26,061 bases of DNA from a virus, in IMG/VR virus record IMGVR_UViG_3300046011_000954, positions 1 through 26,061 of that record, one strand, 5' to 3'. Shown here piece by piece: positions 8,408-15,436 of this stretch (the stretch's first letter is position 1; every line of letters begins with the position of its first letter). Below the pieces are notes generated by a model, which was not told the origin of the DNA, did not search any database, and worked only from the letters and a program-made list of their open reading frames with translations. Position numbers and translations under genes: made by a program.

Positions 8408-8950
8408 ATGAGTAACGCTTTTTTAATTTCAGCATATAATCTAAAAGAACTATCCTTAATACATGGAAACGTAGAGGATAGTATCTTAACTCCTACAATT
8501 AGAATTGTACAAGATACGGTAATCGAGCCAATTATAGGGACATCATTATACACTAGACTATTAGAAGGTATTGACGCAGACGATTTAAACGCAGACGAAA
8601 TCCTTCTAATGGATAGTTATATTATTCCAGTCTTAGCTATGGGATGCAATTTAGAAGCAGTTAGTACAACTACTTACCAAATACGAAACAAAGCAACGGG
8701 AGTTACTAATGACGAGTGGTTAAAAGGTGCTAGTGAAACAGAGATTAATAGGATTCAAGACAATTTCAGAAAGAAGTTAGAACACTATCGACTAAAATTG
8801 ATTAATTACCTACAATTTAACTCAGGTAAGTATCCCGAATATAATGAATACTTTAGTTCTCCTAATGCCTTCTTTGATTGTTTGACATTTGGAACGGAAG
8901 GAATAGCACCTGACAGAGGTAGACCAAAAATTAATATATCGTTTAGATGA
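8408..8950 (+). CDS. Head-tail adaptor (gp6-like / DUF6712-type)
   Basis: 180 residues, one base after the portal stop. The N-terminal half follows the adaptor pattern: 'ISAYNLKELSLIHGNVEDS', then 'TIRIVQDTVIEPIIGTSLYT' with the invariant-looking 'I.p.IG..LY..L', then helices up to about residue 150. Such proteins form a ring under the portal and connect it to the tail. The position between portal and a tail-completion candidate is right for this job. The C-terminal third, with 'GKYPEYNEYFSS', varies in the family. The family name is given from memory of the pattern. Confidence 0.7.
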   Translation: MSNAFLISAYNLKELSLIHGNVEDSILTPTIRIVQDTVIEPIIGTSLYTRLLEGIDADDLNADEILLMDSYIIPVLAMGCNLEAVSTTTYQIRNKATGVTNDEWLKGASETEINRIQDNFRKKLEHYRLKLINYLQFNSGKYPEYNEYFSSPNAFFDCLTFGTEGIAPDRGRPKINISFR

Positions 8951-9573
8951 ATACTTCTTTAAATAGGTTAAATAAAGAGCTTAAAGCAATATCAGATAGT
9001 CATTTACAAATAAACGATTATCATTGGGGTGATTTTGTCGAAGCTATAAACGTTAAAAAGGTTCAATATCCTTTATGTTGTACGTTTGTGCAAGGGAATA
9101 GCTTTAATAAAAATGTTATTCCTTTACAGATTACAATAGTTATCGCTGATAAATACCTTAAAAATCAAAGAGGTGGTAACTTAAACGATGTAGAAAGTGA
9201 TACTTTGCAAATTGCTAGGGATTTCTATGAAGTTATAAATAAATCACCTAGATGGAATAATTTTGGACGTGTTGATAGTGCAAGTTGTAGCAAGTTTCTA
9301 AATAAAGGAGCTGATGAATGTGCTGGATGGATTTTAACGATTGGATTTACTCTTAGAGATTCTCAAAGCATTTGTGATTTACCGATACAAGGGTACGACT
9401 TTGAAAGTAGTTCATCAATGCAGTTATGTGCTGATGTAATTATAATTAACTCAGACAATACGTTTAGCTATGTAGCTTCTAGTGGTGAAACTTACATATT
9501 GCCTGACACAACATTTACAGTTAATGTGAATAGTGTATTTAAAGAAACCATTTCAATACCTACATTAGGATGA
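8947..9573 (+). CDS. Tail completion/terminator candidate with a C-terminal beta tag
   Basis: 208 residues, overlapping the adaptor stop by ATGA. Residues about 1-150 match a phage protein with the pattern 'HWGDFVEAINVKKVQYPLCC' then 'ITIVIADKYL', 'NDVESDTLQIARDFYEVIN' and 'AGWILTIGFTLRD', which I recall downstream of head-tail adaptors in Bacteroidota phages, in the place of the tail terminator. After about residue 158 comes a distinct short beta module (VIIINSDNTFSYVASSGETY, then ILPDTTFTV) of a kind often appended to structural proteins in these phages. Neighbours are the adaptor before and a spike protein after. Confidence 0.55.
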   Translation: MNTSLNRLNKELKAISDSHLQINDYHWGDFVEAINVKKVQYPLCCTFVQGNSFNKNVIPLQITIVIADKYLKNQRGGNLNDVESDTLQIARDFYEVINKSPRWNNFGRVDSASCSKFLNKGADECAGWILTIGFTLRDSQSICDLPIQGYDFESSSSMQLCADVIIINSDNTFSYVASSGETYILPDTTFTVNVNSVFKETISIPTLG

Positions 9574-10871
9574 AAAACTTTGTAAATCCTTTAGCTTTTA
9601 CCGATGAATTAACTACGTTAGCGAATAACGATACTATTTTAGTGCGCCAAACTAACAACAGTAAAAAGAACACAGAAATAAGCTATTCTAATTTAGTGTT
9701 AAGTATTGGCGGTGGAATAACGGATGATAATTTAATATTTATTAATCAAAAATCTGATTTACCAACTCCTTCGGGTGGTGTTATAACTTTAGCTGATAGT
9801 ATAACGTATTTCTTTACTGCAATAGTAGATTTAACTGGTGATAGAATTGTATGTGGTCAAAATACCGTTATACTCGGTTCATCTTCAGAAAACTGTTATA
9901 TTAAATCTACTGGTTTAAGTAGTTCGACTGCCTTAATTACTTCTAATTATTCACTACCTATTAGAAATATTTCATTCACACACGGTACAGTTTTTAATTT
10001 AGATGGTGATGGAGTTACTACCGCTTTAGATTGGTTCGGAATAAACTTTGTTAATTGCGCAACGGTTGGAACGATTAAAGACTATTCAAACTTTGTAATG
10101 GGAGATAGTGCTTTTCTTAATTCTGCAGGAATGACATTCAACGGAAGTATTGGAACAATCGCATTCGGAAACTGTTTGTTTGATTGTTCAACGGGTGGTA
10201 CTGCTATAATTTTACCAAGTACATTAACTGTTTCAAGACGATTCAGAATCATATACTCTTCATTTGTTACTTTGTCGGGTGAATCCTCTATAAATGTTTC
10301 AAGTTCAGCAACCATTGGAGATGAAAAGTACATTCTAGATACTGTCAATTTTGGAGGTGGTGGTACTTATATTAGTGGTGTAAATCAAACGTCGAATAAA
10401 ACACTATTTACTAATTGTGTTGGAATAGCGAATACAAGTACTAGAGGTTTCTATTATATGGTAAACAACACGACAGATACGCCTATTGGAGTGCCTAACG
10501 TAAATACTTGGGTTAAGGCTTTAGGTACAACAACCGCAGATTCAAATAATTCAAAATTTACACATTCAAATAATAGGCTAACATATACGGGAGCTTTTAA
10601 TACTTCTTTTTTAGTTAGTGTAAATACTGCGGTTAGAGCTGGTGCATCTAATCAAAATATTAGTATAGGAATAGCAAAGAATGGAAGTATATTAACCAAC
10701 TCAGAAATGACAATTAGAACTTCTACAAGTAATCAGGAACATCCTGGTTCTACTCAGTATCAAATTGATTTAGTTACAAACGATTATGTAGAGTTATTCG
10801 TAAAAAATAGTCAGCAAACGGATGTGAGAGTTTCAGATTTAAATTTTTCTGTTGTTAAAATACTAGTATAA
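9570..10871 (+). CDS. Tail spike/receptor-binding protein: beta-helix with C1q/TNF-like head
   Basis: 433 residues, overlapping the previous stop by ATGA. The N-terminal 45 residues (FTDELTTLANNDTILVRQTN) look like a virion-anchoring segment. Residues about 60-290 have the spaced Asn/Ile/Phe, Gly/Ser/Thr-rich rungs of a right-handed beta-helix (for example FGNCLFDCSTGGTAI). The last 125 residues (FTHSNNRLTYTGAFNTSFLV, SIGIAKNGSILTNSEM, YVELFVKNSQQTDVRVSDLN) match the jelly-roll C1q/TNF-like heads found at the ends of phage fibres. It probably binds a host surface glycan. No obvious lyase or hydrolase residues can be assigned by eye. Confidence 0.75.
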   Translation: MKNFVNPLAFTDELTTLANNDTILVRQTNNSKKNTEISYSNLVLSIGGGITDDNLIFINQKSDLPTPSGGVITLADSITYFFTAIVDLTGDRIVCGQNTVILGSSSENCYIKSTGLSSSTALITSNYSLPIRNISFTHGTVFNLDGDGVTTALDWFGINFVNCATVGTIKDYSNFVMGDSAFLNSAGMTFNGSIGTIAFGNCLFDCSTGGTAIILPSTLTVSRRFRIIYSSFVTLSGESSINVSSSATIGDEKYILDTVNFGGGGTYISGVNQTSNKTLFTNCVGIANTSTRGFYYMVNNTTDTPIGVPNVNTWVKALGTTTADSNNSKFTHSNNRLTYTGAFNTSFLVSVNTAVRAGASNQNISIGIAKNGSILTNSEMTIRTSTSNQEHPGSTQYQIDLVTNDYVELFVKNSQQTDVRVSDLNFSVVKILV

Positions 10872-10883
10872 AAATAATATAAT

Positions 10884-10897
10884 GTTAAAAATTTAAC
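10884..10897. promoter_or_regulatory. 14-bp palindrome GTTAAA-AA-TTTAAC abutting a -7 box
   Basis: GTTAAAAATTTAAC is a 6+6 inverted repeat with a 2-bp centre, directly adjoining the TAATTTTG box at 10898. Its centre is too short for an RNA hairpin, so a protein-binding site is likelier than a terminator. Similar 14-mers occur at 3500 and 6126. Low complexity limits confidence. Confidence 0.3.
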
Positions 10898-10905
10898 TAA
10901 TTTTG
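10898..10905 (+). promoter_or_regulatory. Bacteroidota -7 box, possible leaderless start of the fibre genes
   Basis: TAATTTTG fits TAnnTTTG and ends 4 nt before the ATG at 10910, the same geometry as at 6153 and 3533. No TTTG is present at the -33 distance. Confidence 0.4.
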
Positions 10906-10909
10906 TAAT

Positions 10910-11731
10910 ATGAGTACAATTAATATAAATGTTAGTAAAGCAGATATGGGATTAAACAACGTAGATAATACGTCCGATTTAAATAAACCTATATCAACTG
11001 CAACACAAACCGCTTTAGATAATAAAGTAGACAAAGTAACGGGTTCAAGACTTATTACAAGCTCAGAAGCTACTGCAATAGCAGACATAGCAAACAAAGC
11101 ACCCTTAGTTAGTCCGACATTTACTGGTACTGTTACACTACCTAGTGATACTGCTATCGGTACAGTTTCAGCTACTGAATTAAGCTATTTAGATGGTGTA
11201 GCAAGTAGCGTACAGAATCAATTAAATAACAAAGCAAATCTAAATACTTTAATCACTCCAGCAACTGCAACTAAAGTAACGTACGATGCAAAAGGAATGA
11301 TTTTGAGTGGTACAAATATAACTACTGCGGATGTTTCAGGATTGGGAACTTTAGCAACTCAATCTACTATACCCGTAGTTATTCAATTAGCTTGCTCAGA
11401 TGAAACAACTGCTATAACTGCTGGAACTGGAAAAGTAACTTTTAGAATGCCACACGCTATGACATTGACAGGAGTAAGAGCATCTTTAACAACCGCTCAA
11501 ACAAGTGGTAATATCTTTACGGTTGATATTAACGAAGGCGGTACAAGTGTTATTTCTACAAAGATTACTATTGATAACACAGAGAAAACAAGTACAACCG
11601 CAGTAACTGCTCCTGTAATATCAGATTCAAGTTTAGCAGATGATTCAGAGATAACTATTGATGTAGACCAAATAGGAGATGGAACTGCAAAAGGTTTAAA
11701 AATTACACTAATCGGAACTAGAACGGTATGA
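10910..11731 (+). CDS. Tail fibre protein
   Basis: 273 residues. The N-terminal 'GLNNVDNTSDLNKPISTATQ' is a classic phage fibre repeat motif, followed by 'KAPLVSPTFTGTVTLPSDTA' and 'ELSYLDGVASSVQNQLNNKA', all typical of trimeric fibre shafts. Residues about 153-273 (IPVVIQLACSDETTAITAGT, FRMPHAMTLTGVRASL, then VDINEGGTSV and ITIDVDQIGDGTAKGL) form a beta-sandwich domain seen at fibre C-termini in many phages. It probably contacts the host cell. It overlaps the next gene by 4 nt and may be transcribed both from the box at 10898 and by read-through from upstream. Confidence 0.85.
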   Translation: MSTININVSKADMGLNNVDNTSDLNKPISTATQTALDNKVDKVTGSRLITSSEATAIADIANKAPLVSPTFTGTVTLPSDTAIGTVSATELSYLDGVASSVQNQLNNKANLNTLITPATATKVTYDAKGMILSGTNITTADVSGLGTLATQSTIPVVIQLACSDETTAITAGTGKVTFRMPHAMTLTGVRASLTTAQTSGNIFTVDINEGGTSVISTKITIDNTEKTSTTAVTAPVISDSSLADDSEITIDVDQIGDGTAKGLKITLIGTRTV

Positions 11732-12504
11732 TTATAAATCCATATAGATTCGGACTAGGCTACACCGCTAGAACTACCGCTTTTGCAACTGCAACAGGTA
11801 TAACAGATGCGACTATTCTAGGTGCTTTAAACACGTTTGATTTAGGGTTAATATCTAACGGTTTAGACACTAAGATGAAGGCGGTTTATCCATTTGTGGG
11901 AGGAACAAGTTCAACTCATAAGTATAATTTTATTAATTCAGCAGACAGTAACTCAGCTTATAGATTGCTTTTTAGTGGTGGAATGACGCATAGTTCTAAT
12001 GGTGTTTTATTGGGTGGTACGAATGGGTATGCAGAAACATATATACAACCTAGTACTGCTCTTTCTTTAAATAATACACACGTTTCAGTTTATTCTAGGA
12101 CTAATAATTCAAGTGCGGTGTTTGATGTTTGCGCTTCAAATGCTTCAAACTATTCACCTGATATGGCTATCAATTACGGTGGTACTACTTATTTCCAAGT
12201 GAATCAGGCTTTCTCTTATTCTACTTATACAGATGGTAGTTCGTCAGGTATGAGGATAATAAATAGAACTTCTTCAACTACTGAAAAACTATTTAAAAAC
12301 AATAGCTTAGTAGCTACTATAACTAAATCTAGTTCTGGTTTATCTTCTGGTAATATTCATTTAGGTAGATTTCACGATGGTACTATTTGGTCAAATAGAC
12401 AATATGCTTTTATGTCGGTAGGTGATGGTTTAACAGATGCCGAAGCATTAGCTTTTTACAATTTAGTTCAAGATATGCAAACAACTTTAGCGAGAAATGT
12501 TTAG
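11728..12504 (+). CDS. Tail protein with lectin-like (LamG/ConA-like) fold
   Basis: 258 residues, start overlapping the fibre stop (ATGA). The N-terminal 'MIINPYRFG' is a common opening of small adhesin genes in Bacteroidota phages. Residues about 45-250 carry the pattern of a concanavalin A-like jelly roll: 'MKAVYPFVGGTSSTHKYNFI', 'HSSNGVLLGGTNGYAETYI', 'NNTHVSVYSRTNNSSAVFDV' and 'IHLGRFHDGTIWSNRQYAFM', ending with 'LTDAEALAFYNLVQDMQTTL', which commonly closes such domains. A role as a host-binding or carbohydrate-binding tip protein is likely. This makes three consecutive adhesin-like genes with different terminal folds. Confidence 0.7.
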   Translation: MIINPYRFGLGYTARTTAFATATGITDATILGALNTFDLGLISNGLDTKMKAVYPFVGGTSSTHKYNFINSADSNSAYRLLFSGGMTHSSNGVLLGGTNGYAETYIQPSTALSLNNTHVSVYSRTNNSSAVFDVCASNASNYSPDMAINYGGTTYFQVNQAFSYSTYTDGSSSGMRIINRTSSTTEKLFKNNSLVATITKSSSGLSSGNIHLGRFHDGTIWSNRQYAFMSVGDGLTDAEALAFYNLVQDMQTTLARNV

Positions 12505-12507
12505 GAT

Positions 12508-12741
12508 ATGATAGCAATAATAACAGAACAACAAAAAAATATTTTGGTAGGTAAAACTTATGACGGTGTTTGCTACTTCAATCCTATACAAGATTTAAAC
12601 GATAATTGGGTAATTAGTGAACAAGAGTATTACTACTGTTTAGGTTTATGGTATATTGACGAGCTACAAACAGAATTAAGTTTTATTACTAGTTTATCAT
12701 TATCGGAATATTTCCCTAAACCAATAACTCCAATAGTATGA
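12508..12741 (+). CDS. Small conserved phage protein linked to fibre genes
   Basis: 77 residues, 3 nt after the lectin-like gene and overlapping the next gene by ATGA. The segment 'VCYFNPIQDLNDNWVISEQE' matches a recurring motif (FNPIQDxxGNWxISxEE) of short proteins encoded beside tail fibre and structural genes in Bacteroidota phages. There is no membrane segment. A fibre-assembly chaperone or small virion protein would fit the position, but function is unknown. Confidence 0.5.
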   Translation: MIAIITEQQKNILVGKTYDGVCYFNPIQDLNDNWVISEQEYYYCLGLWYIDELQTELSFITSLSLSEYFPKPITPIV

Positions 12742-13049
12742 ACGAAACTGAAAAATTGATAGCTGGTTGGATTTTCGCAATAGCAATGGCTATAATTAGC
12801 GGATTTTTAAAAATGCTTCGTGATAAGAATAAAGAGTATGACGAGCAGATTTTAAAGTTCAACGAAAAGTATATAGGTTTAAAAGCTAACATTGAAGCTA
12901 TTGAACATAACATTAAAAGCGACAGAAGAAATATTTTAGACTTATTCAATTTGAAATTCGAGCAAATATTAAAAGAGTATACCGATATAAAAGAGGATTT
13001 TAAGGAAATTAAGAGCGATTTAAAACAATTAATAAACGAGAAAAAATGA
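12738..13049 (+). CDS. Holin-like membrane protein, one TM helix plus coiled coil
   Basis: 103 residues. One clear hydrophobic helix at about 7-25 (LIAGWIFAIAMAIISGFLKM) is followed by a long charged helical region (about 27-103) rich in Lys and Glu with heptad-like spacing. Membrane anchor plus cytoplasmic coiled coil, in a four-gene ATGA-linked cassette ending in an endolysin, supports a holin or holin-regulator role. The protein is not specific enough for a family name; a structural membrane-associated protein is the alternative. Confidence 0.5.
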   Translation: MNETEKLIAGWIFAIAMAIISGFLKMLRDKNKEYDEQILKFNEKYIGLKANIEAIEHNIKSDRRNILDLFNLKFEQILKEYTDIKEDFKEIKSDLKQLINEKK

Positions 13050-13234
13050 GAGAGATAAATAAACGATGGAAGTCAGAAACACCTAGATTCTTTAAGCAAC
13101 TTATTAAGGTTGGTATTGGTGTTGGTATTGTTGGCGGTGCGCTAGTTTCATTCCCTGCGACTGCAACAGTTGGTGCAATATTGGTAACGGTTGGTACTAC
13201 TATGAGTGCTATATCTAAGCTAACTAAACAATGA
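13046..13234 (+). CDS. Small holin-like membrane protein
   Basis: 62 residues starting within the previous stop (ATGA). A basic N-terminus (REINKRWKSETPRFFKQLIK) precedes two closely spaced hydrophobic stretches at about 21-37 (VGIGVGIVGGALVSFP) and 40-55 (TVGAILVTVGTTMSAI), both Gly/Ala/Thr-rich. That hairpin arrangement is typical of small phage holins. It is translationally coupled to the 28-residue peptide that follows. Either this or the preceding protein may be the actual holin. Confidence 0.5.
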   Translation: MREINKRWKSETPRFFKQLIKVGIGVGIVGGALVSFPATATVGAILVTVGTTMSAISKLTKQ

Positions 13235-13317
13235 TTGAGTTAATTACCATATTGATAGTGGTAATAGTTTTAACTAAATTTTACGAAGATGGACAAAATA
13301 ACCTTAGACCGAATTAA
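13231..13317 (+). CDS. 28-residue membrane peptide, overlaps holin-like gene and endolysin
   Basis: ATG at 13231 overlaps the previous stop as ATGA, and the frame ends at TAA 13315-13317, inside the endolysin gene (29-nt overlap). The peptide is MIELITILIVVIVLTKFYED followed by GQNNLRPN: one N-terminal transmembrane helix with almost no loop. Small membrane peptides of this style precede lysis enzymes in other Bacteroidota phages. It could be a lysis effector, or an untranslated bridge whose translation couples the endolysin start. Confidence 0.45.
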   Translation: MIELITILIVVIVLTKFYEDGQNNLRPN

Positions 13318-13753
13318 GACTATTCACCCAATTTTGAGAAGTGAATTAGAGAAAGACTATATAGAATGTAATAATCTATTACCAAAAGGTGTTAGGTTGC
13401 GTTTTGCGTACGTTTACAGAAGTATTGAAGAACAAAACAAGCTATACAACCAAAGACCAAAAGTAACAAACGCACGAGGCGGTCAATCAATCCACAATTA
13501 CGGTTTAGCTTTTGACATTGTTATACTTAAAGACAAAGACAATAACGGCACTTTTGAAACTGCTTCTTTCGATATTGATGAACATTGGATAAAAGTAACT
13601 AATTTCTTCAAGTCTAAAGGTTGGTCCTGGGGTGGTGATTGGAAGTCATTTAAAGATGCTCCACATTTTGAGAAAACTTTCGGTAATACTTGGAGAACTT
13701 TACAGAATAAAGAAATGTTTATAGATAATGGTTTAAAATATCCTAAATTGTAG
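13289..13753 (+). CDS. Endolysin, M15-family peptidase
   Basis: 154 residues. The zinc-site signature of M15 (VanY/L-alanyl-D-glutamate or D-Ala-D-Ala) peptidases is complete: 'YRSIEEQNKLYNQ' at about 43-55, SIHNYGLAFD (S-x-H-x6-D) at about 69-78, and GWSWGGDWKSFKDAPHFE with the third zinc ligand His near residue 129. It would cut the peptidoglycan peptide to lyse the cell. There is no signal peptide, so release through a holin from the preceding genes is expected. The ATG lies inside the small membrane peptide gene. A terminator follows after about 40 nt. Confidence 0.9.
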   Translation: MDKITLDRIKTIHPILRSELEKDYIECNNLLPKGVRLRFAYVYRSIEEQNKLYNQRPKVTNARGGQSIHNYGLAFDIVILKDKDNNGTFETASFDIDEHWIKVTNFFKSKGWSWGGDWKSFKDAPHFEKTFGNTWRTLQNKEMFIDNGLKYPKL

Positions 13754-13761
13754 TATCTTTG
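13754..13761 (+). promoter_or_regulatory. TAnnTTTG box directly after the endolysin stop
   Basis: TATCTTTG matches the -7 consensus exactly and begins one base after the endolysin stop codon, 33 bp before a terminator. A TTTA lies 18 bp upstream. If active, it would produce only a very short terminated RNA or read-through into the early operon; it may be chance. Confidence 0.2.
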
Positions 13762-13793
13762 ATTCATTCATAATTTTAGGTTTTTAGTTAATT

Positions 13794-13829
13794 AACAGAG
13801 TGTCATAAATGATGCTCTGTTTTTTTTTT
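13794..13829 (+). terminator. Intrinsic terminator at the end of the lysis cassette
   Basis: CAGAGTGTC (13796-13804) pairs with GATGCTCTG (13811-13819) with two G-U pairs, extended by AA/TT outside; the loop is ATAAAT and ten T follow. It separates late structural and lysis genes from the early operon. Confidence 0.9.
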
Positions 13830-13872
13830 GCAAAATAATTAATAAAAAGTACTTTTAATTCAAAAAGATTTG

Positions 13873-13880
13873 TATATTTG
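13873..13880 (+). promoter_or_regulatory. Early-operon promoter -7 box
   Basis: TATATTTG is a perfect TAnnTTTG box, 27 nt before the ATG at 13908, in the gap after the lysis terminator. The -33 region holds only a weak CTTTTA. The transcribed leader (CAGAAAGAAAC...) resembles that of the promoter at 16249. Confidence 0.65.
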
Positions 13881-13907
13881 CAGAAAGAAACACTAAAAAC
13901 AAAAATT

Positions 13908-14102
13908 ATGAAAGCAATTAAACAACAAATTTTAAAAGGTGAAGTTTTTGAAACATTTACTAATGATGGTGATGAGATTAGAGTATTTCACCACACAAGA
14001 TGGGGATTCGACGCATTCGTGTTAGAATTAAACGGAGAAATAATTGTTTCTGCAAAGAGATTCAATACAGTTTCAGTTAAACTAAATAAATTAACAAACT
14101 AA
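13908..14102 (+). CDS. Hypothetical early protein
   Basis: 64 residues from ATG 13908; a longer frame from TTG 13878 would start inside the -7 box, so it is rejected. First gene of the early operon, in the AAATTATG context shared by early genes. The sequence (EVFETFTNDGDEIRVFHHTR, then WGFDAFVLELNGEIIVSAK) suggests a small beta-rich fold. The DGDEIRVFHHTRWGFDAF part resembles the DGFEAFVVGE part of the first gene of the next early operon (16285) in being a short hydrophilic-beta protein, but I see no firm homology. Function unknown. Confidence 0.55.
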   Translation: MKAIKQQILKGEVFETFTNDGDEIRVFHHTRWGFDAFVLELNGEIIVSAKRFNTVSVKLNKLTN

Positions 14103-14108
14103 AAAATT

Positions 14109-14309
14109 ATGACAGATTTAGAACTTTTTGAAAAGTGGTGCGAGTTAGAAATAGAAGCACAAGAGGTAAGAAGAAATATTGAAATTTCTGAGAATGTTCC
14201 AAAATGGAAACAACTTCAAAGATTTGGAGATTCAAACGCACCTGATTGTTATAGTGCAATCAAAGTAATTAAATTATTCAAAGAACAACTTTTAAACCAA
14301 AAATTATGA
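14109..14309 (+). CDS. Hypothetical early protein, helical
   Basis: 66 residues, 6 nt after the preceding stop and overlapping the ERF gene by 4 nt (ATGA), so the three genes are co-translated. It is predicted to be mostly helical (LELFEKWCELEIEAQEVRRN) and soluble. The tight link to the annealing protein hints at a recombination-related accessory role, but nothing in the sequence states one. Confidence 0.55.
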   Translation: MTDLELFEKWCELEIEAQEVRRNIEISENVPKWKQLQRFGDSNAPDCYSAIKVIKLFKEQLLNQKL

Positions 14310-14812
14310 AAAATTACACGAAATTACTAGAAGCTAAGAGAGAAATTGGTAAAGCGACAAAAAACGCAACCAATCCACACTTTAAAAACAAATACGTTGA
14401 TATAAACGCATTAATTGATACAGTTGAACCGATACTATTATCTAAAGGTTTAATCTTATTACAACCTATTGAAGATGGTAAACAATACACTAGAATAATA
14501 GACGCAGAAGATGGTAGTTTTATTGAAAGTTATTTAACATTACCTTTAGGATTGACTGCCCAAGCTACTGGGTCGTGTTTGACGTATTATCGTAGATATA
14601 CTTTACAAAATCTATTATCTATGCAATCGCAAGATGATGATGGGCAACAAGCAAGTGCAGAAAAGCCTAAACAACTAATTAACGAAAAGCAATTTAATAA
14701 AATTTGTGAAAGGTTAGAAGCTGGAGAGATTGAGATTATAGGCAAAATAAAAGAATCATTTGTATTAACTGCACAACAAGAATTGGAGATTAACGAGATA
14801 TTAAATAAATAG
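14306..14812 (+). CDS. erf: ERF-family single-strand DNA annealing protein
   Basis: 168 residues. The ERF pattern is clear: 'KLLEAKREIGKATKNATNPH' then FKNKYVDINALIDTVEPIL, 'GLILLQPIEDGKQYTRI', 'SYLTLPLGLTAQATGSCLTY' and YRRYTLQNLLSMQSQDDDGQ. ERF proteins anneal complementary single strands in phage recombination and genome circularisation. The body ends near residue 120 at the 'DDDGQ' motif; a Lys/Glu-rich C-terminal part follows. The next gene, 5 nt downstream, is a helical protein that often travels with it. A RusA resolvase at 23110 could process the joint molecules. Confidence 0.9.
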   Translation: MKNYTKLLEAKREIGKATKNATNPHFKNKYVDINALIDTVEPILLSKGLILLQPIEDGKQYTRIIDAEDGSFIESYLTLPLGLTAQATGSCLTYYRRYTLQNLLSMQSQDDDGQQASAEKPKQLINEKQFNKICERLEAGEIEIIGKIKESFVLTAQQELEINEILNK

Positions 14813-14817
14813 AAATT

Positions 14818-15243
14818 ATGAATAACGAAATAACATTAAATGTCAGAAATTTTGATTCACTATTAGGTCAATTTATAGAGAATGTAGAATTAGGCAACTT
14901 TTCAGCAATCGAATGTTTAGGTAGATTTAAAGAGTTTGAAAATGCTTTAGTAAAGGCGAAAAAATGTATCGAAGAACAAGCTATCGATGAAGCTGAAAAG
15001 CACACAGAAAAGACTTTTAAATTAGGTGATTTTAAAGTAACTAAAGTAGAGGGTAGACGAATGATTGACTTTTCAGATATTGAGGAGTGGAGAATTGCTA
15101 AGGACAATTTAAAAGAGATTGAAGATAAATATAAGCAAGTTGCTTTAAGTGGTTTAACGAGCTTAGACGAAAGTACTGGAGAGATACTGCAACGTCCTAT
15201 AATTACGTTCAGCAAATCGTCTATATCAATTAGAAATGTATAA
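14818..15243 (+). CDS. Hypothetical protein coupled to ERF annealing protein
   Basis: 141 residues, 5 nt after the ERF gene. The middle is a charged helical region (LVKAKKCIEEQAIDEAEKHT), then 'FKLGDFKVTKVEGRRMIDFS' and an 'EEWRIAKDNLKEIEDKYKQV' helix, ending in a short beta strand. The order 'G-x-x-K-V-x-x-x-E-G-x-x-x-D-F-S' before a coiled coil is shared with a group of phage proteins located beside recombination genes in Bacteroidota phages. A role with ERF is likely by context; no catalytic motif is visible. Confidence 0.55.
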   Translation: MNNEITLNVRNFDSLLGQFIENVELGNFSAIECLGRFKEFENALVKAKKCIEEQAIDEAEKHTEKTFKLGDFKVTKVEGRRMIDFSDIEEWRIAKDNLKEIEDKYKQVALSGLTSLDESTGEILQRPIITFSKSSISIRNV

Positions 15244-15436
15244 GATATTAATTTTACCAAGTATAGGGATAGTGTTTATTCTATCCCTTAGAACTAAGAA
15301 AGAAAAAGAAACAATACCAGTATTTAGATATGAAGAAGAAACAAACATTAACGGAGATTCCACAAATTACCTACAATTCAGTAGGACGCCCGAAGATAAA
15401 CAATGCAAAAATGGTAAAAGCTTTGATACCTATTGA
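15236..15436 (+). CDS. Small membrane-anchored protein, overlaps both neighbours
   Basis: 66 residues, start overlapping the previous gene by 8 nt. A hydrophobic N-terminus (ILILPSIGIVFILSL) would form one transmembrane helix, followed by a hydrophilic tail. Its 3' half (15330-15436) overlaps a second frame that looks more protein-like, so the C-terminal part here may be constrained by that gene. Possibly real; the membrane segment with a basic flank is the best support. Confidence 0.4.
   Translation: MYKILILPSIGIVFILSLRTKKEKETIPVFRYEEETNINGDSTNYLQFSRTPEDKQCKNGKSFDTY

Noticed and set aside
13878-13907. TTG start for the first early gene
   Set aside because: It lies inside the TATATTTG box; ATG 13908 has the standard AAATTATG context and a 27-nt leader.
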